From assembly GCF_020520425.1 (NCBI RefSeq), contig NC_079492.1, forward strand, positions 145,793,861 to 145,857,860: DNA of 64,000 bases, given 5' to 3'. Shown here piece by piece: positions 1 through 9,139 of the stretch (its first letter is position 1; the number at the start of each line of letters is the position of its first letter). Source of the stretch: Spinacia oleracea (lineage: Eukaryota; Streptophyta; Magnoliopsida; Caryophyllales; Amaranthaceae). Under the pieces are notes generated by a model. The model worked only from the letters and a program-made list of their open reading frames with translations. It was not told the origin of the DNA and did not search any database. The translations under genes and the position numbers were made by a program.

Positions 1-174
1 TTTTAGGTTGGGTTGTATGAAAATTCCAATTTGTGTAATTATTATTATTTTTGGAAAGATAAAAGCATTTTATTAAATAAACTCAATTTCTGTCAAAGTA
101 TTGAGACTTTAGAGAAAGATATCAGTTTTTCTGCTTTTCAATACAAATATGCACATTGTTACAAACCCGTCTAA

Positions 175-440
175 GGCTGCGTTCTTTTCACCTGATTTTC
201 ACTTATTTTTCCTGAACTTATCTTATCTGAACTTATCTGAACTTAACTGAACTTATCTGAACTTATCTGAACTTATTAGAACTTATCAAAACTTATTTTA
301 GTTATAAATTGTACTTGGTCAACCCTTATTTTTCCTGAACTGAACTTATCTGAACTTATCTGAACTTAACTGAACTTATCTGAACTTATCTGAACTTATT
401 TTTCCTGAAATAAGTGGAAATAAGGTGAACAGAACAGGGC
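175..440. mobile_element. Tourist/Harbinger-like MITE, copy 1
   Basis: The left end GGCTGCGTTCTTTTCACC and the inverted right end (GTGGAAATAAGGTGAACAGA then ACAGGGC) form imperfect terminal inverted repeats of about 35 bp. Left flank is TAA, right flank TTA/TAA, fitting the 3-bp target sites of PIF/Harbinger elements. The interior is an expanded 10-bp tandem repeat TGAACTTATC, present in about ten copies in two blocks split by a short unique piece. Relatives lie at 9719-9902 and 56945-57115, with a truncated piece at 34872-34920. Confidence 0.7.
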
Positions 441-679
441 TTAACATGAAAAATCAAAATAATCAAACCATAAGCTATTTTCCTATGAAATTTTAGATAT
501 CACCGACCATCTAAACTTTAAATATTTCTATATATTCAGTATGTTATCATGTTATCGTTACTTCTATTAAAAAGTAAGTAAAATCAACTCAACTTAAACG
601 TGGATAGTTATAAAAGGCTGAATCACGACCCAATATACACAATAATTTTACTTTAGTAATGGGCCTCATAAGTCATAAC

Positions 680-683
<4 letters not shown>

Positions 684-765
<82 letters not shown>
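684..765. repeat. (TA)n microsatellite
   Basis: About 40 uninterrupted TA dinucleotides. It is likely hypervariable in length between individuals. Confidence 0.95.
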
Positions 766-772
<7 letters not shown>

Positions 773-908
773 AATTCCTCTTCTATTATTTTGGGTTGGG
801 TTCTTTGCAAATTCCTATATGTGTAATTGTAGTTATGGATTGAAATCTACCCCAACCAGATTTTGCAAGATTTTATATTTGAGTACTAGTAGTATTATGG
901 GTAAGACT

Positions 909-1456
909 TAGACCTGTCAAACGGGTCGGTCGGGTCGGGTTGTAAAAATTTACTTTCGGGTTCGGGTTGAATCGGGTCGGTCACTTTCGGGTTCGGGTTT
1001 ACAAATGCTTGTTCAAGACCCAGAACTTTCGGGTTCGGGTCGACCCAACGGGTTGAGAGATTTTAAAACGCGCATTATATTTTCATTAATTTAGGTGAAA
1101 AATATACAAAATATTGGCACAAGTTAACAAATTTTCCTACGAAAGTTTATATTTTGTCAAATTCAATCATAAAATGTCGTATAATTCAAATTAAAATCAT
1201 ATTACACAGAACAATAGTAAAAACAACGTGTCTTTTATGCTTAAATTTTCTCATAATCTCATTTATTACTATAAATACAATGATTTTCAATCGGTCGGGT
1301 CTAAAACGGGTTCGGTCGGGTTTTGACCCATTCCTTTTCGGGTTGTTCGGGTTCGGATAAAATCGGGTTACGAGTCACAAAATCTTGTTCAGGACCCAGT
1401 ATTTTCAGGTCGGGTTCGGGTCGGTTTTCGGGTCGGGTCGATTTTTGACAGCTCTA
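909..1456. mobile_element. hAT-like non-autonomous element, GGGTCGGGTTC interior (copy A)
   Basis: Termini TAGACCTGTCAAA and TTTTTGACAGCTCTA are inverted repeats. An exact 8-bp direct repeat GTAAGACT flanks the element (901-908 and 1457-1464), as expected of hAT superfamily transposition. Both arms are arrays of GGGTCGGGTTCGGG-type units around an AT-rich centre. There is no transposase. Same end family as 45073-46122 and 60599-61461. Confidence 0.8.
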
Positions 1457-2024
1457 GTAAGACTGTATGGATACACTTCTAGAGTACTTGATACTTGTTA
1501 CTCCAATACTTATTGGGTTTTAGTTGTTGGATGATTAAAATTAACATACATTTTATTCAAATAATACTATTATTAAAATTTTAAAAGGGCTTGGCTCATA
1601 ATACTTTAACTTTTCAAAGTAATTAAAAAGTAATGTCAAAACCCAATAATTAAAATACTAACTAGCTATCAATTTTTACGTAGTAAATAAATGGGCCACA
1701 GAACCAATAACAGTTAGCCTTTACTTATTTTGATATAATGATCTTGACATTAACATATTGGTCTTCAATTTGCACATTATTATGTTAGTCCTTTGTGGTT
1801 TTAGCCCATTTTACATTCTTCTACACCAAACACAAAATTACTCCTTGCAATATTTTCATTAATATTTAATTTTCTTTATAGGTTTTGCTTAACTTATTTA
1901 GAAACATGGACTCATCGACATAACTCTAAAAAGTTGAACCTCAGGGCCACGGATAATGAAAATAATAAAGTTTTAATGGTGTCAAGTGAGGTGTTATTTT
2001 GTACCATAGCTGTAATATTTAACT

Positions 2025-3331
2025 TGTTGATCCTAAAGTTTTGATGATGACAAAGCAAACTCCTGACAATTGGTTAAGTTATGTTGCATAATAGGTTCCG
2101 AGATCCTTAGAGGGATAATGCTAAGTTAAGGAGATCCTGAGTTGGATAAACTAAGCAACGTGGAATATAAGCAAGTAATTGATCCATGTCAGACACTACA
2201 TTGAAGAAATAATCATTAAGCAAGGCGAGATCCTTAGGCGAGTTCCTAAGGCGAGATCCTCATATATTATGTGGATCCTCGGCGTTCCAGAGAAGGAACA
2301 AATCGGGAAGTCTTCGAGTGAAGCTTCTAAAGGTGCAACATGAAGACTACAACATATGAGTTTATGTTTTAGGATTTATGTAAGTATTTAATAAAGTTTA
2401 TAAGTAATTTGGTATGAAAGGGACATAGTATTTTGGTACGTTTTAAATGAAATATGTTAACTGTAATTATAAAAGAGTTTTAACTTGGAAAATCTTTTTA
2501 ATAAATAAAATGTATTTAATTAATAAATGAAACATAGGATTCTGATTTACTCTCCTTGTTTCTCAAGTAAAAGTTTTTCCACGTTCCTTGAAACTCTCCC
2601 CACGTATTTCTGTTCAACGTACATTTAGTGTTTTGATTTGGTCTCCCTTGTTTCTCTCCAACTATGCCCATGTTACTGAGCAGTAACTGTTAGTGGGTGG
2701 TTGAGGGAAACATGGGTACCAAACCCTAAGTAAAACTCTCCTATAAAAGGAGAAGAGTTTTAGCTTTTCAAAACACAACTGATCTTTGCAAATTATATCT
2801 TAAGAGCTTAAACGTTTTAAAAGAGAATCAGTTTTCAAAAGAGTGTCCCTTGAGTTCCTTATTACTTTGAGCTTTATTACGTACTAGAATCTATCTATCA
2901 TATTGTATTTTGGGTTTAAGGATTGAGTGATCCTTGAGTGACTTAGAGTTAAGTCAAAGAGAGAAAGAGCGACTAAGAGTTTAGTCAAAGAGAGAAACAG
3001 TGACTTAGAGTTAAGTCAAAGAGAAAAGGGAGCGACTTAGAGTTAAGTCAGAGAGAGAAAGAGTAGCACAGTAATCGAAGGGGATTGCTGTGGGGAACTC
3101 GTGTTCGAGAGGAACTCGAGTTAAAGAGTGTATTTGTAATAGAGTTATTGCATTAATACAAAAGAGTAGTGAGGTTCTTCTTGATTAGGGTCAAGAAGGT
3201 TCCTCCGTTTCATATCTTTCTTCGCTCATTGTTCTCAGTCTCTTTATTGTTTAAATTCCGCAAGAAACTTACTCAAGTTCCCAAGAAACAATTCACCCCC
3301 CCTCTTGTCAAGTGTTCCTACTGAACTATCA
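2025..3331 (+). repeat. 5' LTR
   Basis: 1307 bp, TG...CA ends. A TATA box (TATAAAA, 2742-2748) suggests transcription starts about 30 bp later. About four imperfect 30-bp tandem units built on GACTTAGAGTTAAGTCAAAG lie at 2938-3062 in the presumed R/U5 part. It appears identical to the 3' LTR. Confidence 0.93.
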
Positions 3332-3333
3332 GT

Positions 3334-3345
3334 TGGTATCAGAGC
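3334..3345 (+). promoter_or_regulatory. primer binding site (initiator Met tRNA)
   Basis: TGGTATCAGAGC directly follows the 5' LTR and is the standard complement of the 3' end of plant initiator methionine tRNA used by Copia elements for minus-strand priming. Confidence 0.9.
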
Positions 3346-3447
3346 AGGATCTCACAAAAATACAGGAAACCCTGTTGAGAAAAAGTTCCTGGAAAGTATG
3401 AACGCTTACGAGAAACTCGGGAAGGTTATTCCACTCAAAGACCTCCA

Positions 3448-5235
3448 ATGTTCAACGGAAAATTCTACACCTACTGGAAGAACAGGATGGAGATCTACAT
3501 CAAGGCAGAGAACTATCAAGTCTGGCGAGTCATAGAAGTCGGTGATTTCGAGGTAACAATGACCAATGCTCAAAATGAGGTAGTTCCTAAACCCATGTCT
3601 GATTTTGCTAAGGAAGATTTTGAGAAATTCGAAATCAACGCAATGGCTGTGAAAATCTTGCATTGCGGCCTTGGACCTCATGAACATAACAGAGTTATGG
3701 GGTGCAAGAGCGCAAAGCAAATCTGGGATCTCCTTCAAATAACTCATGAAGGAACTAATGAGGTCAAACGTTCAAAAATTGATTTATTAATGTCTAAGTA
3801 TGAACGTTTTGAAATGCAACCAAGAGAAACAATACAGGAAATGTTTACTCGTTTCACTAATATCACTAATGAACTAGTTTCTCTTGGAAGAAATATTCCC
3901 TCTGGTGAACAGGTTAGGAAGATCCTAAGGAGCATGCCACAGGATGATAGATGGAGAACCAAGGTCACGGCATTGTTCGAAACAAAGGATTTCACCAAAT
4001 TCAACATTGAACAATTGGCGGGATCCTTGATGACGCACGAATTACATCTAGGAGCAGCTGTTCCTGAGAATCCCAAGAATCGAGGCCTTGCTCTTAAGGC
4101 TGAGGAACAGGAGGACTCGGATCCTGATGAAGAAGAAGCTGCCATGTTGGTCAGAAGAATGAAAAGATTTTACAGGAACTCTAAACCTGGAAATCTAAGA
4201 GGAAGGAACTCAATGAGAAAACCAAGCGGTTCCAAGCCTGACCAAGGATGTTTCAAGTGCGGAGAATCAGACCATCTAATCAAAGACTGCCCTCAGTGGG
4301 AAAATGAAAAAGGGAAAGGCAAGGGAAAGGATCTGTCCAAGGAAAGATTCAACAAATCAACCTTTGCCAAACCCAACTTCAAGAAGGCTATGATCGCAGC
4401 TTGGGGAGATGCTACTGACTCGGAAGAAGATGAGGATCAACCAAATGAAGAAACAGCAAACCTGTGTCTTATGGCAAAGATTGATGGAACAACCCAAGAT
4501 CCATCAAAAGAAGTAAGTTCCTCAACTCTTCAATCTCTGTCTAAAAATAAGTTAGTGGAATTATTGATAGAAACTCTAGATAACTTTAAAAAGCTCAATG
4601 TAATAAAGGCTCAAAGTGACAAAGCCTTGGAACTCACCAAGGGACACATGACCTACCTTAATAATGTTAGATCTGATGTACAGGATAGGTTCTTTGACTT
4701 GCTTGATAGAAACACTGCTCTTCAAAACTCCTTTGAGAGAGTCAAAAATGAAAACATTCTTCTCAAAGTGGAACTCAGTCAATATAAACTGTTTAACTTA
4801 AGCCTAGATCCTAGCAGGTCCACTGAGATTAGCATGGGGGTCTTTAACGTTGATTTGGAAAACTTAAACAGTGAGTTGGTCACAGTAAAGGAACAAAAGG
4901 AGAAATTAACCAAGGAACTAGCCTTAGCAAATGCACATAAACAATCTCCTAGAATCACGCCTAAGTGGATTGAGAAGGCTCAATCTAAGAGAACTGAAGG
5001 CCTAGGTTTTTACTATAAAAGGAACAATGGTAAAAAGAAAAATTATGTGGAACTGTCTAGTGTCAAAGTTTGTTCCTTTTGTGGTACTGGTGATCATGTT
5101 GTGACTGAGTGTTCCAAAAAGAAGGAACTGTTCAATAAAAACCAGAACATTGTCAAGAAGATATGGATGAAGAAAGATGATTCTTTAGTAGAAAAGGAAC
5201 TCGAGGAAACCCGAGTTCCTGTATCTAACAATTGA
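3448..5235 (+). CDS. gag polyprotein region of the Copia element
   Basis: 595-residue open frame. The N-terminal third matches the plant Copia gag (UBN2/DUF4219-like) fold, with motifs such as WRVIEVGDFEV and AKQIWDLLQ. A first zinc knuckle (CX2CX4HX4C, CFKCGESDHLIKDC) sits near residues 268-281, followed by an acidic stretch and a helical, coiled-coil-like region around residues 360-500. A second knuckle (CSFCGTGDHVVTEC) sits near 542-555, just ahead of pol. The size and two knuckles fit the Sirevirus lineage. It is part of the mobile element, not a host gene. Confidence 0.85.
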   Translation: MFNGKFYTYWKNRMEIYIKAENYQVWRVIEVGDFEVTMTNAQNEVVPKPMSDFAKEDFEKFEINAMAVKILHCGLGPHEHNRVMGCKSAKQIWDLLQITHEGTNEVKRSKIDLLMSKYERFEMQPRETIQEMFTRFTNITNELVSLGRNIPSGEQVRKILRSMPQDDRWRTKVTALFETKDFTKFNIEQLAGSLMTHELHLGAAVPENPKNRGLALKAEEQEDSDPDEEEAAMLVRRMKRFYRNSKPGNLRGRNSMRKPSGSKPDQGCFKCGESDHLIKDCPQWENEKGKGKGKDLSKERFNKSTFAKPNFKKAMIAAWGDATDSEEDEDQPNEETANLCLMAKIDGTTQDPSKEVSSSTLQSLSKNKLVELLIETLDNFKKLNVIKAQSDKALELTKGHMTYLNNVRSDVQDRFFDLLDRNTALQNSFERVKNENILLKVELSQYKLFNLSLDPSRSTEISMGVFNVDLENLNSELVTVKEQKEKLTKELALANAHKQSPRITPKWIEKAQSKRTEGLGFYYKRNNGKKKNYVELSSVKVCSFCGTGDHVVTECSKKKELFNKNQNIVKKIWMKKDDSLVEKELEETRVPVSNN

Positions 5236-5804
5236 TAATATTGCAGGTCCTAGTGTGGGGGAACAACTCGTGGTATCTTGATAGCGGGTGTTCCAAGCAC
5301 ATGACAGGAGATAAAACCAAATTTCTCTCACTAGAGGCCTACAACGGAGGAACTGTGACCTTTGGAGACAACAAGAAAGGTGAAATCATCGCCATTGGAA
5401 AAGTAGGAAGGTCAAGTTCCCATTCAATTGATAATGTGTTCCTGGTAGAAGGTTTAATGCACAGTCTGCTTAGTATTTCACAATTCTGTGACAAAGGAAA
5501 CTCGGTAAGCTTTACTTCAGAAAGTTGTCGAATTATTAACAATAACAGTAAGGAAGTTATTTTGGAAGGAACTCGCAAAGGGAACACATATACTGTGGAT
5601 CTCAACAAAGTTCCAAGGAACAACTTAACTTGTCTTAGTGTTATTGAGGAGGATCCACTTCTATGGCACAAGAGATTCGGACATGCTAGCTTTTCATTGC
5701 TTGACAAACTGAGATCAAAGGAACTAGTGAGAGGTTTACCTTCCATCAAGTTCCTTAAAGACAAAGTTTGTGAAGCATGTGCCAAAGGATGTTCCTCGTG
5801 GTAA
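5232..5804 (+). CDS. pol fragment: protease motif and GAG-pre-integrase domain
   Basis: The motif WYLDSGCSKHMTGD is the Copia aspartic-protease active-site region. The later segment LLWHKRFGHASFSLLDKL is the GAG-pre-integrase domain. No integrase catalytic core, reverse transcriptase or RNase H is found anywhere in the element. This is a fossil part of the LTR element. Confidence 0.8.
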   Translation: MIILQVLVWGNNSWYLDSGCSKHMTGDKTKFLSLEAYNGGTVTFGDNKKGEIIAIGKVGRSSSHSIDNVFLVEGLMHSLLSISQFCDKGNSVSFTSESCRIINNNSKEVILEGTRKGNTYTVDLNKVPRNNLTCLSVIEEDPLLWHKRFGHASFSLLDKLRSKELVRGLPSIKFLKDKVCEACAKGCSSW

Positions 5805-6267
5805 ACGTAGGAGCATAAGGGTAGCCACTAGAGTTCCTAAGGTCATTGTTCCTCTGGTGTTCGTTGACATATCTTGTGACAATGAGGATGATGATGGGAA
5901 CGTAGAGGTATTGGAGGATACTGTTGAATTTGAAAAGGAGGAAAAAGAATCCACCCCTGTTCCTACACCAAAGGTGGATAGCCCTGTTCCTCAACCAAGG
6001 TACATCCCTGTTCCTCCCACTCCTACTGTTCCTTCTTCCATTACTGGCTTTGGTGGGTTTGCTGCTTTTGGTTCTTCAAGTTCCTTAGGATCTCATGATC
6101 CCAATAAGGAGGAACTCAAGGAACAGGTTATCAAGTTGAGAAAGGATATGGATAGAATGATAAAGCTTCAAGAGTCCACAAATGCTATGATACTACAACT
6201 CCAGAATCAGATTACAGCTTTGTTATCTGGAGTTCAACCAATGGATTCAAGTCCTTCCCATACTTGA
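5770..6267 (+). CDS. coiled-coil 3' ORF of the Copia element
   Basis: Open frame rich in Pro, Val, Ser and acidic residues, with a C-terminal heptad-like segment (KLRKDMDRMIKLQESTNAM then LQLQNQITALLSG). Sireviruses are known to carry an extra ORF downstream of pol, often with coiled coils, and this looks like the end of such a product. Function unknown. Confidence 0.55.
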   Translation: MKHVPKDVPRGKRRSIRVATRVPKVIVPLVFVDISCDNEDDDGNVEVLEDTVEFEKEEKESTPVPTPKVDSPVPQPRYIPVPPTPTVPSSITGFGGFAAFGSSSSLGSHDPNKEELKEQVIKLRKDMDRMIKLQESTNAMILQLQNQITALLSGVQPMDSSPSHT

Positions 6268-6923
6268 GGATCTCTTTGCCAAAATCTAACCTTGTTCCAT
6301 CCTAATTTCCAAGATCCCAAATTTTTTTGTGTGTGTGTGTGCTACATTACGCTTTATTTTTATTTTGGAACTTTTTATTTATTTTTTTTGGTTTGTACTC
6401 CTTTCATGGGATACAGTTACATCCTTTATTTCCTTTATTTTTTTATTTCCTTTAATTTTAGTGGAACTCATCAATGAACGTATCTCTAAAATCATGACTA
6501 GTTATTTATTATGTTTTCTATTCAAATCTAGTACGTTGGAACTTAACTTTGAGGCTAACTTAGTTTGCCAACCGTTGATCGGAGGGCGCTCTAATCGGTA
6601 TATATTAGTATTGTGTATTTCTACTTTTTGTTAATGCCAACAGGGGGAAATGAATGCAAGCTTAACATAAAATTGATCACTTGAATCCGTCTCACTACTC
6701 TCTTCTCGATGTAAGTTTATAAAATTTTATTTCTCGTTTCTAATTTTATTTTCGTTTATTAAAATTAATTTTAAATTTTCCTTAATTTCATTTAGGAAGT
6801 TTAGATTAATTTTTATAAAAATAATTTATTTAATTTATTTAGTTTATTTAGTTTATTGCTTTATATTTATGCTAATTGATTATTGCTGCATTTAGTGAAA
6901 GTTTGCTTTTGTTGTCATCACCA
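6268..6923 (+). other. 3' untranslated interior of the LTR element
   Basis: AT-rich, T-rich non-coding stretch between the coiled-coil ORF and the polypurine tract. No conserved protein was seen. Confidence 0.6.
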
Positions 6924-6937
6924 AAAAGGGGGAATAT
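6924..6937 (+). promoter_or_regulatory. polypurine tract with flanking inverted repeat
   Basis: The A/G run AAAAAGGGGGAATAT lies immediately 5' of the 3' LTR and is the plus-strand primer. It sits in the loop of an imperfect inverted repeat: 6901-6922 (reverse complement GGTGATGACAACAAAAGC plus AAAC) against 6956-6973 (GATGATGACAAAGCAAAC) inside the LTR. Confidence 0.8.
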
Positions 6938-8244
6938 TGTTGATCCTAAAGTTTTGATGATGACAAAGCAAACTCCTGACAATTGGTTAAGTTATGTTGC
7001 ATAATAGGTTCCGAGATCCTTAGAGGGATAATGCTAAGTTAAGGAGATCCTGAGTTGGATAAACTAAGCAACGTGGAATATAAGCAAGTAATTGATCCAT
7101 GTCAGACACTACATTGAAGAAATAATCATTAAGCAAGGCGAGATCCTTAGGCGAGTTCCTAAGGCGAGATCCTCATATATTATGTGGATCCTCGGCGTTC
7201 CAGAGAAGGAACAAATCGGGAAGTCTTCGAGTGAAGCTTCTAAAGGTGCAACATGAAGACTACAACATATGAGTTTATGTTTTAGGATTTATGTAAGTAT
7301 TTAATAAAGTTTATAAGTAATTTGGTATGAAAGGGACATAGTATTTTGGTACGTTTTAAATGAAATATGTTAACTGTAATTATAAAAGAGTTTTAACTTG
7401 GAAAATCTTTTTAATAAATAAAATGTATTTAATTAATAAATGAAACATAGGATTCTGATTTACTCTCCTTGTTTCTCAAGTAAAAGTTTTTCCACGTTCC
7501 TTGAAACTCTCCCCACGTATTTCTGTTCAACGTACATTTAGTGTTTTGATTTGGTCTCCCTTGTTTCTCTCCAACTATGCCCATGTTACTGAGCAGTAAC
7601 TGTTAGTGGGTGGTTGAGGGAAACATGGGTACCAAACCCTAAGTAAAACTCTCCTATAAAAGGAGAAGAGTTTTAGCTTTTCAAAACACAACTGATCTTT
7701 GCAAATTATATCTTAAGAGCTTAAACGTTTTAAAAGAGAATCAGTTTTCAAAAGAGTGTCCCTTGAGTTCCTTATTACTTTGAGCTTTATTACGTACTAG
7801 AATCTATCTATCATATTGTATTTTGGGTTTAAGGATTGAGTGATCCTTGAGTGACTTAGAGTTAAGTCAAAGAGAGAAAGAGCGACTAAGAGTTTAGTCA
7901 AAGAGAGAAACAGTGACTTAGAGTTAAGTCAAAGAGAAAAGGGAGCGACTTAGAGTTAAGTCAGAGAGAGAAAGAGTAGCACAGTAATCGAAGGGGATTG
8001 CTGTGGGGAACTCGTGTTCGAGAGGAACTCGAGTTAAAGAGTGTATTTGTAATAGAGTTATTGCATTAATACAAAAGAGTAGTGAGGTTCTTCTTGATTA
8101 GGGTCAAGAAGGTTCCTCCGTTTCATATCTTTCTTCGCTCATTGTTCTCAGTCTCTTTATTGTTTAAATTCCGCAAGAAACTTACTCAAGTTCCCAAGAA
8201 ACAATTCACCCCCCCTCTTGTCAAGTGTTCCTACTGAACTATCA
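6938..8244 (+). repeat. 3' LTR
   Basis: 1307 bp, same ends, TATA box (7655-7661) and tandem units as the 5' LTR. No mismatch was found on reading the two side by side. Confidence 0.93.
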
Positions 8245-9139
8245 TAACTTTAATAGTAATATTTTTTATTCAAGTTATTTCACCTTTCTCGATCACTCCC
8301 GTTATTTAGTTGGTTAAGAGCTAATAGGTTTGGCCCGTATATTTCAGTTCAATAAGCGGGAAGTGGTCTACCTTATCGACCTTGTGTAACCAAAGCTTGT
8401 TTAGTTGTATTTGTTATCAAAACAAATACATAAAAGTAAATAGAAATATGGATAATTTAATAGATTATTAAATTTCTTTTATGAATCACGATGTTGAAAA
8501 TTTATTTACACAACTTTTATTTTTATTTTTTTGTTAGGCACTGTAAATGGGCCGAGCCAAATCTCAGTAATTGTGTAGCTAATTAGCAAGAAAAAAAAAG
8601 AGGCTCAATTAATTATATATTTTACCATATATTTTTTTAGAAGGGGAAAAATATTAATATTTCTTTTTTTTTTTTAAAAAAAAGTTTTCTTGGGCAATAC
8701 TTGTTCTCTTTGTAACATTGTTTATGGGAATATTTCTCAACTCCACCATTTTAACAGAATTTTCTTCTCCCCTAATTTTGTGTGTTGAATCCATAATTCT
8801 CTCTTTCTTCTTCCCCAATCCACGCCATCTCTAAACTGACTCCCTCTTCCCTAAAATATCTCCCCAAGTTTATTTTATTTATTTATTTATGTACTCAATT
8901 AATTTTTTAACCTAAATAAAAAATAAAATACAATACAACAATTGAGAATTAACAAGAAAAAAAACACAGATTCTAAATGGAAATGCAACAACTAAGAAGT
9001 GTATTCATGAGCTAAACTGGACCTAGAAAACTTCTGTACAAGCAGATAGGCAGAAGATCAGTAAATGATTTTCTAAAACCCGAACACAAAACGAGCTCGG
9101 AAATTTCTCATTTCTGATAGGCAGTATAGCTAAAACTAA
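8245..9139. other. intergenic, nothing recognised
   Basis: AT-rich sequence downstream of the LTR element and 3' of the DUF547/MIP1 gene, with several A and T runs. The minus-strand gene's 3' UTR and poly(A) site probably fall in 8900-9139. No ORF or repeat was recognised. Confidence 0.5.

Larger units (their letters stand above)
1..2024. other. gene-free repeat-rich flank
   Basis: No convincing coding exon was seen on either strand. The stretch holds a Tourist-like MITE (175-440), a (TA)n tract, a hAT-like element (909-1456) and otherwise AT-rich unique-looking DNA up to the LTR element at 2025. The only ORF of note (1154-1360) lies inside the hAT-like element and translates its repeat. Confidence 0.7.
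2025..8244 (+). mobile_element. Copia LTR retrotransposon, Sirevirus/Maximus type, non-autonomous
   Basis: A 6220-bp element with two 1307-bp LTRs (2025-3331, 6938-8244) beginning TGTTGATCC and ending CTATCA, flanked by the 5-bp target duplication TAACT (2020-2024, 8245-8249). A Met-tRNA primer binding site follows the 5' LTR and a polypurine tract precedes the 3' LTR. The interior carries a long gag with two CCHC knuckles, the front of pol (protease motif and GAG-pre-integrase) and a coiled-coil 3' ORF. Integrase, reverse transcriptase and RNase H are absent, so it is broken and could only move with enzymes supplied by a relative. I saw no difference between the LTRs, which implies a very recent insertion. 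The Sirevirus call rests on LTR length, the large gag with coiled coil, the extra 3' ORF and the polypurine context. Confidence 0.92.

Noticed and set aside
190-410. CRISPR-like regular TGAACTTATC array
   Set aside because: The units are contiguous tandem repeats without unique spacers, inside a plant MITE.
5339-5994. Antisense ORFs over the LTR element
   Set aside because: Shadows of the gag/pol and 3' ORF coding strand; no independent domain.
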